From Hypsibius dujardini (lineage: Eukaryota; Tardigrada; Eutardigrada; Parachela; Hypsibiidae): DNA of 25,948 bases. Under the pieces are notes generated by a model, which ran no database searches, had not been told where the DNA came from, and worked only from the letters and a program-made list of their open reading frames with translations. The stretch spans positions 1 through 25,948 of the forward strand of contig LRSR01008412.1 in assembly GCA_001579985.1 (NCBI GenBank). The letters are read 5' to 3'. Below, in pieces: positions 24,565-25,948 of the stretch; the first letter of the stretch is position 1, and the number at the start of each line of letters is the position of its first letter. Position numbers and translations under genes: made by a program.

Positions 24565-25948
24565 ATGCCCGCGGAAATTGCCATTTTCTTTAAGAACACA
24601 GCGCAGAGCTTGAAGAAGGCGATGGCGGCTCACAAGGAGACCGGCGCTCATCTGGCTGGGTTCCAGCAAGCCAAGCAGTTTCAGGACACTCAGCACGAAC
24701 ATCTTATGGCGTTTCTGAGCTCGATGGTAGCCAGCAACTTCTGTTCCAATTGGATGTTCTGTTTGTTGTTCGTCATTTAGGCGATTTGAATGTTTATTGC
24801 CTTTCAGGCTCAGCGACCGTCCTCTCCCCCTGGAACAGTGTACGTGTTTTCCTCCAACGAATTCATTTACATGTTTTTGATCTCGTCGAGCCTTAATTTT
24901 TAGGCGAATTTCGACGGAGCAGTATCAGCAGTGGGAGGTGGAAAAGAACAATTACACTCAGTAATCCTCCTCGAAAGTCTAAACATGTGTTCCTGAACTT
25001 GTTTTGTTGGTTGGTCGGGACATTATTTTTTTCTTTCCAGAACGGTGATGATGTTACAGAAAGAACTTTCCCAACTGAAGGCTGCTCTGCAGCAAGGGTA
25101 TTTTCCGATCTTCTCGGCAGTGATGAATTGGTTCACACAGCTGAGGAGCGTCTTAATTATCTACTTTCAGACAGGCCAGGTCAGGAATTGCATCCATGCC
25201 AGGAAACCACATGATGAGTCCAGCGCCGGGTAGAGCGGGATATCCTTCTGCCAGGTAATCGGGAATGGTAAAGCCGTCGCTGACATTAAGCAACATGCGC
25301 CATGACACGAACTCCTTTCCTCGACACATCGACACAAAGACACGAGGCGCTCGATTGGGGAACAAAACAGAACAGACCAATGATAACACTTCGTGTGATG
25401 TGTGCTCGTGTCTTGCTGCGCACAACTTCACCAGGGAAATGGCGATTTGCTCGTGAATTTGTGAGCCGTTGGTGTGACTCACACACAATCTCACGCTCAG
25501 TTGTACTTCGTGTCTTCGTATCTTCGTGTTCGGGAAAGTATTCTGTGTCATGGCGCATATTGCTTACTCCAAGTTATTTCCCGGTCTACGTGTGTAGGAC
25601 TATCTGCTGCCCCTAAAAATGTGCACGTTTATGTTTATTAGTCGTTTCTGGTAATACTTTCATCATTAAATGAGCTTGATGAATAGCGAAGCGGTAAATG
25701 AACAGATCGAGGGGTAATTTCCTTGTCTTTCTCAGTTCTGCCATGATCGTCGGTCAGATGGCGCCACAGCCACATGGATCTCGAATTCTGCAGTCTCGAG
25801 CTGCTGTCTACGGTAGATAATAAGCTATTAAATTGGTGCTATGGATAGCAGGATGGCATCACCTCACCTGTTACTTTCTTCAATTTGAACTTGCAGTGCC
25901 GCCGACATCGTCCAAGGGCCAGCCAGCACGCGAACAGGAGTACGTGCT
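24565..25948 (+). CDS. Unidentified coiled-coil / low-complexity protein, 5' part (runs off right edge)
   Basis: Seven exons: 24565-24726, 24808-24839, 24904-24960, 25041-25097, 25171-25254, 25736-25812 and 25897 to the window end; GT-AG with consistent phases (0, 2, 2, 2, 2, 1). The first 173 residues are seen. Residues 1-54 are Ala/Gln/His-rich and helical (KNTAQSLKKAMAAHKETGAH, LAGFQQAKQFQDTQHEHLMA). A Pro-rich joint (RPSSPPGT) leads to a short coiled coil (EVEKNNYTQ, MMLQKELSQLKAALQQG) and then a Met/Pro/Gly/Ser-rich, probably disordered tail (SMPGNHMMSPAPGRAGYP, VGQMAPQPHGSRIL). No signal peptide or membrane segment. Polypyrimidine-TAG directly before the ATG suggests a 5' non-coding exon upstream. 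The layout resembles nuclear or scaffold adaptor proteins, but I cannot name a family. Confidence 0.65.
25255..25735 (+). other. Intron of the coiled-coil gene containing a MITE
   Basis: A 481-bp intron between exons 5 and 6, more than half of it the inverted-repeat element at 25289-25564. Open frames on both strands here belong to the element's complementary arms. Confidence 0.75.
25289..25564. mobile_element. MITE-like element, 276 bp, long imperfect inverted repeats, TA flanks
   Basis: The left end AGCAACATGCGCCATGACAC and the reverse-complemented right end AGCAATATGCGCCATGACAC differ at one of 20 positions. Weaker complementarity continues through TCCTTTCC/ACTTTCCC to GACACGA, about 55 bp per arm. 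TA flanks both ends (25287-25288 and 25565-25566), as expected for a Tc1/mariner-type target duplication. No coding capacity. Confidence 0.8.

Noticed and set aside
25153-25616. Overlapping open frames on both strands in the last large intron
   Set aside because: They are mirror frames of the MITE's inverted arms.

Overview
The window looks like compact nuclear DNA from an invertebrate, most likely an ecdysozoan. Genes have many exons, canonical GT-AG introns that are often only 60-130 bp, and short intergenic gaps on both strands. A clip-domain serine protease argues for an ecdysozoan or close relative. The (ATTG)n tracts and short introns would suit a tardigrade, but that is weak inference. 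Exon joins were worked out by hand from splice signals, reading phase and remembered family consensus; no alignment was run.

Layout, left to right. (1) Minus strand, 154-1364: 5' part of an SLC13-type sodium/anion cotransporter, running off the left edge. (2) Minus strand, 2141-7397: a complete ten-exon PHTF gene (781 aa), with (CTGT)n and (AATC)n arrays in its introns. (3) Plus strand, 9399-12218: a complete six-exon gene for a secreted 410-aa protein of no family I recognise. It is built from four related helical repeats, one per exon, in the order A-B-A'-B', and its last intron carries a hAT-type MITE. (4) Minus strand, 12547-14423: a complete clip-domain, trypsin-like serine protease (492 aa). 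(5) Plus strand, 15669-17483: a 203-aa protein with a divergent CKS-like segment and unfamiliar N- and C-terminal extensions. (6) Minus strand, 17597-23232: a complete fifteen-exon RRP5/PDCD11 ribosome-biogenesis gene (about 1352 aa) with S1 and HAT repeats, lying 113 bp tail-to-tail from gene 5. (7) Plus strand, 24565-25948: the 5' part of an unidentified coiled-coil/low-complexity protein, running off the right edge.

The genes do not form a pathway: transport, ER membrane, secreted and nucleolar functions are mixed, as expected for a eukaryotic chromosome. Non-genic structure includes four MITE-like inverted-repeat elements, a 99-bp tandem repeat interrupted by a 192-bp insert, and several tetranucleotide arrays. 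The least familiar items are the four-repeat secreted protein and the CKS-like protein. No tRNA, rRNA or CRISPR was seen.
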